Source: Notospermus geniculatus
Taxonomy: Eukaryota; Nemertea; Pilidiophora; Heteronemertea; Lineidae
Assembly (NCBI GenBank): GCA_002633025.1
Contig: NMRB01000942.1
Span: 1 to 64,000, forward strand
Length of the DNA: 64,000 nucleotides
Direction of reading: 5' to 3'
Both the position numbers and the translations under genes were made by a program. The notes under the pieces are model-generated. The model was not told the origin of the DNA, searched no databases, and saw only the letters and a program-made list of their open reading frames with translations. Numbering within the stretch: the stretch's first letter is position 1; each line of letters begins with the position of its first letter. This document shows positions 21,623 through 33,042 of the stretch, piece by piece.

Positions 21623-23794
21623 ACTCTTGATCATAAGTAAATCCGCACCACACATTCTTGAATTACTCAATAAGTACTCATTATTTTTTCCCAATTTTTG
21701 GACAAGTGAAAGGCATATGTACTGTCTAACACATCCCGTTTCGGTTTTTCAAATCGACGAACATTCCTGTCTTCCACAGCAGTTCAAAGAGGGCAGGGTG
21801 GTTTGGAGGTTTCACCAACTGAAGTTTTCATTAAATTTTTCACCTGCACAACCTTCAGCCTTGGTCACTAAGTGACAGACAAGACAAATTTTTTTAAAAA
21901 ATATATCAAGATCTCGCCAAAAAATGCATTTTTGTCCATAATTTCACCACTTGCTTGGCAACCCAGTGAACTCAACTGTGAGATGCCCCCTCGCTATACT
22001 ATGCAAACAGGACACTGTATTGTGTTTTGGTGGCCGGACAATTTGAATTGAACTATGGTTGAAAGCATGAAATTGATCTGTTGTGGTTAGTGTTACTCCA
22101 ACCACAATGATTCTGAATAACAATTGGTCTGTTCAACTAGCCAACATTCAATTCAGGGCATTGACTGGGGACAAGTCTAGGCCCAAGGCTGGCATACACC
22201 CGGCAAGACCTGGCAAGACCTGGCACCAGGTATGCCTGGGCATGGCCAGGGCTGGCCCATGCCTGGCTCGACTGAGATATTCTGAATGAGATTGCCAAGG
22301 CAAGGCCAAGGCTGGCCCAAGGCTTGCTCCACTGACACAGCTGAAGAGGACTTGCCAGACCTGGACCAGGACTGGCCCAACATTGGCAATGAACTTAAGA
22401 ACCCTAAAACCTGAAATTGACGACTTCTCTTAAAGCGAATCGAAAGCGGATTTTGTTTACATTTGGATGGTGTTTGTAAACAGAAAATTCAGCCAATCAG
22501 AATGCACGAAAATTTCTTTTGTTGACATTCTGGAGAAGTTTGTTTACATTTTTGCTGAAAATTCGTCCCCTTTCAAATTCTATTTCTAAATCAAATTTTT
22601 TCGCTTTCGATTCGCTTTAACCAGTCTCAAATCCTTAAAAAACGATTCATTTTTAAGATGATAGTGAAATTAAATGTATAACAATCCAGAAAGTCGATGT
22701 CAATCTGCTAAAACATCAGAAAGTATTTCCAGAAAAGACGTCAAAATCACGTGGAAAAGACATCAACGTACTTCGAATACTAATCTTAATAACAAATTGT
22801 AGAATAAAAAATATGGCAAATAAAAACTATAAGAATGTTGCCTTCTCCTATACCAACATGGTAACAACATATTTTTGTACAATAAACCTCGCTCGGTATT
22901 TTTGTGGGGTGTCAAGTTTTTGGAAATGATGCCTCATTACACCACACATATGAACAATTTTTATTTGAATGAAATACCTGACCCCCTACATATTATTTAT
23001 GGTAACTTGAATGTTACGGCTTACTCAGCCTAACAGAGTCCCCTGATCAGGGTTTTTTTTGATCGACAGGAGTCACCCACTCCTGGCTCCTCTTCAACCA
23101 CTCAGTGGTTGAAAAGGAGCAAAGCAAAAACCCAAGCTGGGATCTTGCTATGTTCAGACCTTGCAAAAACATGTCTTATATCCAGTTCTTTGCCATCATT
23201 GGGCCAGCCATTGTTCTGCAGTGGATATCAGGTTCATGCCAGTTCTTTGCCATCCTTGGCCCAGCCATGGCAAGTCTGCCATTAGCAAGGCTGGGCCTGG
23301 CCTGGCACCACCTGGCTCTGGGCTGGCAAGCCCAGGCATTGGCTTGGCATGCCAGCCTTGGCCCAGTCCAGGCATGACTTTTGTGCCAGGCTTGGGCCGA
23401 GCCTGGCCCAATGCCTTTGTGCTAGCTGGGAAGGGACCATCTCACAGTTGGGTTCACTGGTTGCCAAGCATGTGGTGAAATTTTGGACAAAAATGCAATT
23501 TTTGGCGAGATCTTGATATATTTTTTGATTTCACTGGACTGTCGCTTAATGACCAAGGCTGAAGGTTGTGCAGGTGAAATATTTGATGCAAACTTAAGTT
23601 GGTGAAACCTCCAAACAAGCCTGCCCTCTTTGAACTGCTCTGGAGGACAGTGCTGTTGGTCGATTTGAATAATTGAAGCGGAATGTGTTAGACAATGCAT
23701 GTGGCTTTCACATGTCCAAAAATTGGGAAAAAATAATTAGTAATTATCGAGTAAATCAAGAATATCTTGTGCGGATTTACTTATGATCAAGAAT
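21623..23794. mobile_element. 2.17-kb TIR element with TGGCC-rich core
   Basis: Ends CTTGATCATAAGTAAATCCG and its complement, flanked by GTAC (21619-21622 and 23795-23798). Arms pair over more than 300 bp (TTTTTCCCAATTTTTGGACA, GATATATTTTTT blocks). The inner parts (22160-22390 and 23195-23440) are degenerate CCTGGCCCA/GCCAGGC repeats in opposite orientation. Open frames here come from that low-complexity DNA. Confidence 0.65.
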
Positions 23795-24499
23795 GTACCT
23801 ATGATAAAAAATTGGTGAGGATCCGACCAACGGTTAAGGTTGAATCGCACTTAAAAAGTTTTTGGTTTTGGCCTCCTGGTGGCAAAATGAACAAATCGGA
23901 TTTCCATGAAAATCGGTCTGTGGAGACCTATTATATGAGTATGACCCTGAAGTACATGTGTTCGAAGTTTGAAGTCTATAGTCCCAGTGGGTTGACCATG
24001 AGCTTCCAAACTGGATGGATTTACTGTAGTTCATTAAATAGTCACTAGATGGCCCCATTTGAACTGTACAAAAAGTGCATTAACTAACATATTTTTTAAC
24101 GGATCGTCACCAAATTTGTATCACAGGTACATCTAATGAAGACACATGATATATCATATGGTTTTCAAGTTGAACAACGTGTTTCTTGGTCACACAGCTC
24201 AAAGTTCCACTTTCCAAAATGGCTGCCTGGCAGTGGTCTTTAAAGTCCGAACATGCTGAAATTTGCTGTACACATGAAGGCTACACAGATCCATATTTCT
24301 TCCAAGTTCAGAACATTCCAGCTGCAGTTGTTACCGAGCTATGGGCCAATGTCCAATTTCCAAGATAGCCACCTGGCGGTCATATTTGAAGTCCGATCGG
24401 ACCGAAATTCGCCGTAGACATAGAGGGTACCTAGGTAAATGATCACACCTAATTTAAACAATCCAGGACAAATAGCTACGAAACGTGTCACCAAACGGT

Positions 24500-25270
24500 G
24501 AAAGGGGCTGGAAGGTGAAAAATCCAAAAGTCCAGTTCTGCGCCCGTAAGTCATACAGACTTCAATCTTGCAGGGATGATACATCATAGGGTGGAGACAT
24601 CACTTTTGGGTAACATGGAATAATTGCATGGTTATGACCTAATTAAATTAAACAATGGATTTTTCAGCTGCAGAAAAATCAGTGAAAATGATGTTATATT
24701 TTGGCAAGAACGGGTAGGCAGTTTAAGCAGGGGCATATCTTTGGATTAAAACACTAAAATAAAATAAAAAATACTTTGTTTTTATGAAAAAAGAGTTTTG
24801 AAGAAGACACCACTTTGGGTGTAAACCATGGATAGAAGACCCAAGTATTCTTGCCATAATCAACACGCCATAACACTGACATAACACTTCACAGAATGTG
24901 GGTCAGGCCTAGGAAAAGGGACTGGTCCATTTAATTGTTAGTCAATTTTTATCATGAGTGGCCTGTGACCAGAGGTGTTGGCAATCAGGACTATTGTCAC
25001 CTTTTCATTCATTGATTCACCAGCCTGGTCTCACCTAGTCTGAAAGGATATGACTGGCAAAGATTATGCAATCCACCCCCATGGATGGTCAATAAAGCCC
25101 TATTCCCTGACTATTGAACGCGTCATCATAAGGTCAAGTCAGAAATGGATAAGCCTGGGTCACTTGAGTGTTTTTCTATTCATTTTTCTTATGGACATTC
25201 CAACCATTACTCATATCCCCTCTTACAGGCGCAGAACTGGACTTTTTGATTTTTCACCTTCCAGCCCCTT
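24500..25270. mobile_element. TIR element inserted in AGCTCAC copy
   Basis: Ends GAAAGGGGCTGGAAGGTGAA and its complement; the arms extend through AAGTCCAGTTCTGCGCC (about 50 bp). It splits the host repeat between the CGTG[T/C]CACC and TCGAACTT[C/T]GACC blocks that are adjacent in the copy at 30780. Confidence 0.55.
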
Positions 25271-26292
25271 TCGAACTTCGACCTCTGTGACCTTGAAGAT
25301 TAGGTCAAATCAAAAACCGGGTAATAAGTCATGTATCCTCATCAGATATACCTATGATAAAAATTCGGTGAGGATCCGATCAACGGTTCAGGCGAAATAG
25401 CACTGTAAAGGTTTTCAGTTAAGGCCCCCTGGTGGCTGACCTGGGAATCAAATCGGACCGAAACTTGGTCTCTGAGGTCATGTACCAAGTTTGGTGCCAA
25501 TAGGCACAGCGGTTACGAAACGTGCCCTGCTAACAGACTACGACGGACGACAGGCAACAGATGACGGACACCACGTGACTATAGCTCACAGGAGAGCTAA
25601 AAATGGGTCAGCCGGCGTTGAGCATTGCACAACACTATGACTATCGACCATGGCTGACATAGACATTTCTGCTCACAAACTTTGCTTGTCTAGCGTTCTA
25701 TTCCAAAAAATAACAGGTATCAGAGCTGTCTTTGATGTGATGAGTGCGCTCATCATATGACAGTTCGATTTCGAAAATGCGTCGGGAGACTTTTTACTAC
25801 GCCATTTTGAAAATGTACTGAGTTGATAGATAATATTTACTCCCCATGCAACCTCTATTCGTGACATTTTCAAGCCTATCGTGACCGTGTAAATTCAGGT
25901 GTCGAGGTTTCTGCGTTTTTACATCCTTTTTGCGTAAACTCCAGTAAGCCTGCTTATTCCACTATGTGTACATATGAAACTGAGAGTTGTCTAAGGCAAT
26001 AAAAAAATAGCTTGTTTCTTATTTCAATTTTCCTCTGATAAAGGCGCGCGAGTGAGCTTTTTTATTTTCTTGATTTTTTTTAATTTAGAAATTGACTAAA
26101 TTTTCAGACAAAAGTTAGACCTTTCATTGCAGATATTCTGCTAAATATCTCTGGGTTCCACAGGAACGTGCTCCTTGGTGGGTGAGAAGGGCTTGGAAGC
26201 TTGGGAAAGGTCCATTTTGAGGAGTAGTTAGGGTAGGTAACTGATATCCCACCCTGGAGAATCTCCTATTTTTCAGTAAGGGCCCTGCTTAA

Positions 26293-26922
26293 AGCTGAAC
26301 TTAATAGATATAAACCCCAAGCGGCAGAGGTAGAAATTACGAACAGCCACAAGGCACTTCCAAACTACCTCTGAAAACGATACACCCTCTCGGGCGGTCA
26401 CGGTTGGTTTCACTTGCCACCACGCTCTTGATCAGTAAAGATCTCAGCGCAGCTGCCAAATGAGAAAAAACGAAAAATAATCTGTGATGGCACCGAGATT
26501 CGAACCCACAACCCTCTGATCGATTCGCCAACGTCTTTCGGTATGCGCCACGAAGACTGATTGCTTTCATGATGACAATTCCGATCGCTTTATTTCCTCA
26601 TGGAGATCTTCAAAACCACAGCGCCTTTATTGTAGATCGGCGTCGTTGTATGCAAGCAGTCTTCGTGGCGCATACAGAAAGAGGTTGCGAATCGATCAGA
26701 GGGTTGTGGGTTCGAATCTCGGTGCCATCACAGATTATTTTTCGTTTTTTCTCATTTGGCAGCTGTGCTGAGATCTTTACTGGTCAAGATCGTGGTGGCA
26801 AGTGAAACCAACCGTGACCGTCCGAGAGTGTGTATCGTTTTCAGAGGTAGTTTGGAAGTGCCTTGTGGCTGTTCGTAATTTCTACCTCTGCCGCTTGGGG
26901 TTTATATCTATTAAGTTCAGCT
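26293..26922. mobile_element. TTAA-flanked foldback with opposed tRNA-like arms (family A)
   Basis: TTAA at 26289-26292 and 26923-26926; ends AGCTGAACTTAATAGATATA and its complement. Arms of about 280 bp pair almost completely around a roughly 70-bp centre. Each arm contains a tRNA-like module: B box GGTTCGAATCT at 26709-26719 (plus) and its complement at 26497-26507, preceded by TGGCGCATAC (A-box-like). No protein-coding capacity. Confidence 0.75.
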
Positions 26923-27189
26923 TTAAGCTTCCCTGCCCTTCTCACCCAACCTCGTCCGGTCCCCAGGGTATAGTTCGCTCAGACAACCTCGGACCACTCG
27001 CTCACTAACCCCTGGAGTCAACTTCGGTTGTTAGTTTCTTTGGTCTAAGTATAGGTGGCAGCACGGGTCAAAATAATCAATTTGAAATACTTACTTGTGC
27101 TTTTTGTCCCCCGGAGCCCTCGGAGGGGGACTTGAAAATACCGGCCCGGCCGTCCGCCTATGCCGCTCGGCGCTCGCCGCTACTAGTCG

Positions 27190-28290
27190 CTTCCGCTCTA
27201 TAACTTAAGAACGACTGAAGATTTTGGATTCATATTTGGTGGACGGATGTATCACGGGCCAAAGGTGTGTCGCGTGAGGAATCGGCCAACAATCCGGTTC
27301 TCCACTTTGCCACCAGGGGGCCGAAAGCCAAAGCACAAAAACTGCGATTGCGCCTTTAATACTGAACGGAATTTCACGAAATTTTTATGGTAGGCTCATC
27401 AAGCAAGGGTACATAACATATCTTACGGGTTTTCAGTTTAATTCATTTTTCAGCCCTGTAGGGGGCGCATTGTAAAAATCACAAAAGTTCCCTTCCGCTC
27501 TGTTACTTCTGAACGACTGAAAATTTTGGGTTGATATTTGGTGGGGGGATGTACCATGGACCAACGGTGTGTCGCGTGAAAGAATCGGCCAAATCCGATC
27601 CTCCACTTTGCCACCAGGGGGCGAAAAGCCGAAACACAAAAACTGCGATTACACCTTTAATACTGAACGGAATTTCACAAAATTTTTATGGTAGGCTCAT
27701 CTAGAAAGGGTACATAATAAACTGTGCGGGTTTTCAATTTAATTTATCTTTCAGCCCTGTAGGGGGCGCTTTGTAAAAACCACATAAGTTCCCTTCCGCT
27801 CTGTAACTTCTGAACGACTGAAATTTTTGGGTTGATATTTGCTGGGGGATGTACCAGGGGCCAAAGGTGTGTCGCGTGAAAGAATCGGCCAAATCTGATT
27901 GTCCACTTTGCCATCAGGGAGGGAAAAGCCGAAACACAAAAACTGTGATTTTGCCTTTAATACTGAACGGAATTTCATCAAATTTTTATGGTAGGCCCAG
28001 CTAGCAAAGCTAGCTGAGCTTTATCGTAGGATTTTATAGTTTAATTGATTTTTCAGCCATGTAGGGGGCACTTGTAAAATCCACAAAAGTTCCCTTCCGC
28101 TCTGTAACTTCGGAACGACTGAACATTTTGGGTTCATATTTGGTGGAGGGATGTATCATGGGCCAGCGGTGTGTCGCGTCAAGAATCTACCAAATCTGAT
28201 TCTTCACTTTGCCACCAGGGGCCGAAAGCAGAATCACATAAACTGTGATTGCGCCTTTAATACTGAACGGAATCTTCAAAATACATGACC
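27190..28290 (+). repeat. Tandem array, about 301-bp unit, four units
   Basis: TTCCGCTCT[A/G]T recurs at 27191, 27493, 27794 and 28095 (spacings 302, 301, 301). Units share GAACGACTGAA..TTTTGG, GTGTGTCGCGT, TTGCCACCAGGGGG and CAGCCCTGTAGGGGGCGC. The layout (query, GGCCACCAGG-type box, TTAATACTGAACGG, TTTTATGGTAGG) parallels the AGCTCAC-family monomer, so the array is probably an expanded derivative. Confidence 0.75.
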
Positions 28291-28507
28291 GTCGGACTTG
28301 CACCCGGGGCGACGGGGGACGTTCAATGCTGTGCTTGTTTAAATTCTTTTTACAAAAAATCAAACCTGGATATAGATAACCCTCTGGTTTGATCCAAAAT
28401 ATTTTGAAAATTTCTTTGGGTATATTCTTGGGTATATTTGACGGTTTCCCGTCAACCGAGCAAATGCGTTAAATTGAAAGCTGATGCCAGGGGTTATTGA
28501 CGCAACC

Positions 28508-29323
28508 GCCATATTAAGGAGGTTTCGCAGCCTTACGAACTTTACGAAAACCGAACACGAAAAGCGTAATACGTCATCAATTTTGCTTACAATGAAACCC
28601 CTCTAAGTGGACCACGCGTGGGACCGGGTCAAATTGGTCCACATAGAGGGGTGGTCCACATAAAGGGGGTTGGCATTTTCGAAATATTGGAGTCCTACAG
28701 TGGCAATGTAAGAACTTTACAAGACTCCAGTTTATTTTATTTTAATTACCCCTTCGATATGTGAATGAGTCGTTCAATGTTGATTAGCTTGACTTAGTTT
28801 TGTTTAGCTTACACCTAACATGCCTCAGGTTGTTTGTTTATACATGTACATGGGACCAACAAAAAGCCACATGACACCAGGCTAAAGGTGTGACATCTAG
28901 CTTTTGCATGTGTTTGGTGTAACCATGGACCACGCGAATACCTAGATTTTGCATCTTCTGGTCCACATAGAGGGGTCACCATGCACTTTGGGACCCTACT
29001 TTTGGTGGTCCAGGTCGAGGTGGAGGGGTGGTCCACTTAGCTAAAGGAAAATGTGAAGGATTTATTTGGGACCGACAAAAATCGATCCACATAGAGGGGT
29101 GGCCCACATACAGGGATGGTCCACATGAGGGGTTTCACTGTACTTCAGTTCGTAGGTGGACGTTCGTTGTTCGTCGCCTCTTGTACAGGGGCAATAGGGA
29201 GGTTTCGCAGCCTTACGAACTACGAAAACCGAACACGAAAAGCGCAATACGTCATCAATTTTTGCTTATTTCAGTTCGTAGGTGGACGTTCGTTGTTCGT
29301 CGCCTCTTGTACAGGGGCAATTT
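28508..29323. repeat. Duplicated unit, one copy split by a MITE
   Basis: GGTTTCGCAGCCTTACGAAC...TACGTCATCAATTTT...GCTTA appears at 28522-28589 and again at 29202-29268. TTCAGTTCGTAGGTGGACGT follows at 29144 and 29271. The first copy is split by 28590-29140. Confidence 0.65.
28590..29140. mobile_element. Mariner-type MITE with TA duplication
   Basis: Ends CAATGAAACCCCTCTAAGTG and ...CACATGAGGGGTTTCACTG, flanked by TA (28588-28589 and 29141-29142). Internal GGTGGTCCACATA blocks repeat several times. The neighbouring duplicate reads GCTTATTTCAG at the site, i.e. unoccupied. Confidence 0.7.
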
Positions 29324-29399
29324 CCACTGTCAAACTAGACCACTTTTTTTCGGATCGGCCGAACGCACAGTACGAATTACGAGATCATTAAAACGTGCC

Positions 29400-29485
29400 C
29401 TGCTAACGGACGACGACGACGGACGACGGACGACGACGGACGACGGACGCTGACTGACGACTATAGCTCACGGGTGAGCTAAAAA
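29400..29485 (-). repeat. AGCTCAC family, 5' end (minus)
   Basis: GACGACGGACGACGGACG runs followed by ACTATAGCTCACGGGTGAGCTAAAAA, the family 5' end in reverse. The body of this copy is truncated. Confidence 0.65.
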
Positions 29486-29867
29486 CAAAAAAGTGTTATG
29501 ATCAGTTGGATGATGTCATTACCTTCTGGTACATGTAAATCGAATAGAATCGAATTCGGCACAGGTATGAGCAGACAACGTTTCAAACGGGTCTTAACAT
29601 GTCAGAGTGTGTGCGGCCCAAGCTTCCCTGTGTTCCACAACCTCAACGTTTTCAGTCCCTGACCAATATGTCAATATACCAAATCAATTCATCTGGCTCC
29701 AACAAGAAATACACCCTTCAATGGTAAACGCGAAGTAACGCTGATGCAAATAAACCATTGTGCGGTCAGTAATCTGGGGCGCGAATTTTTTTTCCCAACC
29801 AGTATAGATTCCTAACCAGTATATCCATTACGAAATGAAATTTACAAAGTGAATGGTGGGTTAATGG

Positions 29868-29958
29868 TTGGGTTAGTGTAAGGGTTAGGGTTAGTGCATG
29901 GGAGTAGTATGAGGATTAGGATTAGGATTAGAATTAGGATTAGGATTAGCTTTTGCTA
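29868..29958. repeat. Degenerate hexamer tract (TTAGGG/GGATTA-like)
   Basis: GTAAGGGTTAGGGTTAGTG followed by six or seven AGGATT-type hexamers. Short and imperfect: a microsatellite rather than a telomere. Confidence 0.6.
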
Positions 29959-29959
29959 T

Positions 29960-30777
29960 ATAGGTTGGGAAAAAAAGTTGGTCGTAATGGATATATCAGT
30001 TAGGGAAAATAAATTCGCATCCGGGGCAACTACGTTCATGCATAATCATGACGAAGGTGTTCCCCATTGAAGTAAATGAAATGACCGGAGAAAAGTGATT
30101 CTACGGTATATTGATATCTCTTCGTTCTCTTAGTTAGCTACTCCCACTTCTGATATCTTTACATGAATCAGAGTGTTCGGCTCTAAGATGTCCATTATTA
30201 ACAACCCCTTCGGTATTTTTGAGCCATGTCTGTCTAATCACAAAACAGGCAACATTTGGAGCCTATGACCAAAAAATATGCTACCTCGGCGGACCGTGTT
30301 GTGATCACAATCCTCAATTGAACCCCGAGTAAGACGCAATGATTCATTCCAAACCATTTCAGATCTTTTCGGATCTGACATAGAATTGAGTTCGGGTGAA
30401 CAGGCCACATTTTCGCAATCTCTCGTTGCTATCTACGATGAAGTTCATTAAAACATTCACTATAATTCCCTTTGTTGAAGACAGAGATGGTAATATCCAC
30501 CACATCCCGGAGAAGATACATCTTCTGTCTTCAACAGGTCAATAATGCCGCGATCTGTTCTCATTTCTTGTCATAAGATCAATTATTTTCCTTTCTGTTG
30601 AGGTTTAAGTGTCTTTATTGATTATTAACAATACTTTGTTAAAATGATCTGAACTCGGAAATGACACTGTGACGGTATTAAATGGCGCCACGAGGCTTTT
30701 TGTGAACACAGTTGAAATACATGTACATGTATCTCAAGTAGATTGCGAAATGATAACAGCGCATTGAATGGTCACTT
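29960..30777. other. No gene recognised
   Basis: Unique-looking sequence. No paired repeat and no domain-bearing frame seen. Confidence 0.35.
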
Positions 30778-31224
30778 TTTAGCTCACTCGTGAGCTATAG
30801 CCATCACCCGGCGTCCGTCGTCCGTCGTCGTCCGTTAGCAGGGCACGTTTTGTAACCGCTGGGGCTATTGATCTGAAACTTGGTACACATATACCCCTAG
30901 GTCAAATGACCTATGACACCCAATTTCGGTCCGATCTGATTCCTGGCTTGGCCACCAGGGGGGATAAACCGAAAACCTTTAAAGTGCAGTTTCGCCTTAA
31001 CCGTTGATCGGATCATCACCAAATTTTTATGGTGGGTACATCTTATGAGGATACACGACATATCACCCGGGTTTTTGATTTGACCTAATTTTCAAGGTCA
31101 CAGAGGTCAAAGTTCGAAATTTCATTGTCGGGTGGCACGTTTCGTGGCTATTTGTCCTGGATTGTTCAAATTGGGTGTGATGATGTATCTAGGTACCCTG
31201 TATGTCTGTGGCGGATTTCGGTCC
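30778..31224 (+). repeat. AGCTCAC family, 5' end, running into gap
   Basis: TTTAGCTCACTCGTGAGCTA, CGTCCGTCGTCCGTCGTCGT, CCGTTAGCAGGGCACGTTTT and the CTGAAACTTGGTACACATAT monomer, followed by GGTTTTTGATTTGACCTAAT and AAGGTCACAGAGGTCAAAGT. Cut by the gap. Confidence 0.7.
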
Positions 31225-31719
31225 NNNNNNNNNNNNNNNNNNNNNNNNNNNNNNNNNNNNNNNNNNNNNNNNNNNNNNNNNNNNNNNNNNNNNNNNNNNN
31301 NNNNNNNNNNNNNNNNNNNNNNNNNNNNNNNNNNNNNNNNNNNNNNNNNNNNNNNNNNNNNNNNNNNNNNNNNNNNNNNNNNNNNNNNNNNNNNNNNNNN
31401 NNNNNNNNNNNNNNNNNNNNNNNNNNNNNNNNNNNNNNNNNNNNNNNNNNNNNNNNNNNNNNNNNNNNNNNNNNNNNNNNNNNNNNNNNNNNNNNNNNNN
31501 NNNNNNNNNNNNNNNNNNNNNNNNNNNNNNNNNNNNNNNNNNNNNNNNNNNNNNNNNNNNNNNNNNNNNNNNNNNNNNNNNNNNNNNNNNNNNNNNNNNN
31601 NNNNNNNNNNNNNNNNNNNNNNNNNNNNNNNNNNNNNNNNNNNNNNNNNNNNNNNNNNNNNNNNNNNNNNNNNNNNNNNNNNNNNNNNNNNNNNNNNNNN
31701 NNNNNNNNNNNNNNNNNNN
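31225..31719. other. Assembly gap (495 N)
   Basis: Run of N between an AGCTCAC repeat and a foldback arm. Repeats on both sides are a likely cause of the gap. Frames that cross it are artefacts. Confidence 0.95.
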
Positions 31720-32297
31720 AAGGCACTTCCAAACTACCTCTGAAAACGATACACCCTCTCGGACGGTCACAGTTGGTTTCACTTGCCACCACGCTCTTCA
31801 CCAGGAAAGATCTCAGCACAGCTGCCAAATGAGAAAAAACGAAAAATAATCTGTGACGGCACCGAGATTCGAACCCACAACCCTCTGATCGATTCGCCAA
31901 CCTCTTTCTGTACGCGCCACGAAGACTGCTTGCTTGCATGACGACAATTCCGATCGCTTTATTTCCTCATGGAGATCTTCAAAACCACAGCGCCTTTATT
32001 GTAGATCGGCGTCGTTGTATGCAAGCAGTCTTCGTGGCGCAAATAGAAAGAGGTTGGCGAATCGATCAGAGGGTTGTGGGTTCGAATATCGGTGCCCTCA
32101 CAGATTATTTTTCGTTTTTTCTCATTTGGCAGCTGTGCTGAGATCTTTCCTGGTGAAGAGCGTGGTGGCAAGTGAAACCAACTGTGACCGTCCGAGAGGG
32201 TGTATCGTTTTCAGAGGTAGTTTGGAAGTGCCTTCTGGCTGTTCGTAATTTCAACCTCTGGCGCTTGGGGTTTATATCTATTAAGTTCAGCTTTTTA
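31720..32297. mobile_element. tRNA-headed foldback, family A, left arm partly in gap
   Basis: Closely similar to 26293-26922: opposed B boxes at 31866-31876 (minus) and 32080-32092 (plus), the same centre, right end TTAAGTTCAGCTTT. Its outer left end lies in the gap. Confidence 0.7.
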
Positions 32298-32980
32298 AAT
32301 TATGAATTCTGTACAGAGGTACGGTATATTATACAAACCAACAGGTTTAATATTACTGTGGCAGGTACATGTAACTCCTAATTTTTTGTGACATCCTTGG
32401 TATGTTGGATATAAAAGGAGGCGTCGTTTCCGGGGTTTTGCGGGTTTTCGGCTCCGGCCGGTCTTCTTCAGGTGTGTCTTTAGTTCTGTTGACTCGATCT
32501 GAGGGTGCCAGTCTGGGGGATCCCGGTTGGGGTTGGGATTTTGCGGGGCTTTGGGAGGGACGTTCCCTTTTATATCATTTCCCTTTATATCATTTTCTTT
32601 TACCACTTTGAGTGTCGATTTTGCCCTTTCTGTTGGATATCTTGGTATGTTGGAAGTGCGACTGTAACATCTGTAATATCTTTATTATCTATGCGCAATT
32701 CTTTATTCAAAATACCACCACCACCATTTTGTTGCCATTCACAAGAGCACACTTCCTTTTCTACATCCTGCTGTATTTTATTCTGTCGCCATCTTTCTAA
32801 ATGTGACCCAGTGGAGGGGAACAGGGGTAAGCACTTTGGTTTATTCTTGTTCTCTTCCAATGGGAAACATTAATTTCATTTTGTATAAGGAGAGGACATT
32901 AATAAGTTCTTCGAACTTACATCCAATCCTTTTCCTTAATTATGTCTGGAATAAAATATGTTTAAACTAAACTACAAGAT
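32298..32980. other. No gene recognised
   Basis: T-rich sequence with two TTGGTATGTTGGA[T/A] repeats (32397 and 32641). No domain in any frame. Confidence 0.35.
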
Positions 32981-32982
32981 GT

Positions 32983-33042
32983 ACAGTCATTGACATAAGT
33001 TTATCAAGACCTATTACCTTGGATATTTCAAATACGACTACT
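32983..33042 (+). repeat. Tc1/mariner MITE end (third copy, fragment)
   Basis: GTACAGTCATTGACATAAGT, TTTATCAAGACCTA and GGATATTTCAAATACGACTA match the left end of 3456-4387; the rest of the element is missing. Confidence 0.6.

Larger units (their letters stand above)
21318..25605 (-). repeat. AGCTCAC family, long copy interrupted by two insertions
   Basis: On the minus strand the 5' palindrome lies at 25585-25605 and the 3' hairpin (TGGTCCATGGACCA) at about 21330-21345. Between them are several tandem monomers with the TCGGTCCGAT, GGCCACCAGG and AGAGGTCAAAGTTC-type blocks. Two TIR elements (21623-23794 and about 24500-25270) are inserted in it. Confidence 0.6.

Noticed and set aside
23105-23478. 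Frames rich in Gly/Ala/Trp/Pro
   Set aside because: Produced by the degenerate TGGCC/GGCCA repeat core of a transposon.
29028-29453. 141-codon frame
   Set aside because: Covers two repeats of the 28508-29323 duplicated unit and the CGTCCGTCG tract; not a gene.
29868-29958. Interstitial telomere repeat
   Set aside because: Only a few imperfect TTAGGG units; most units are GGATTA. A microsatellite is the simpler reading.
31125-31939. Several open frames of about 200-257 codons
   Set aside because: They exist only because they run across the N gap; the real flanks are repeats.
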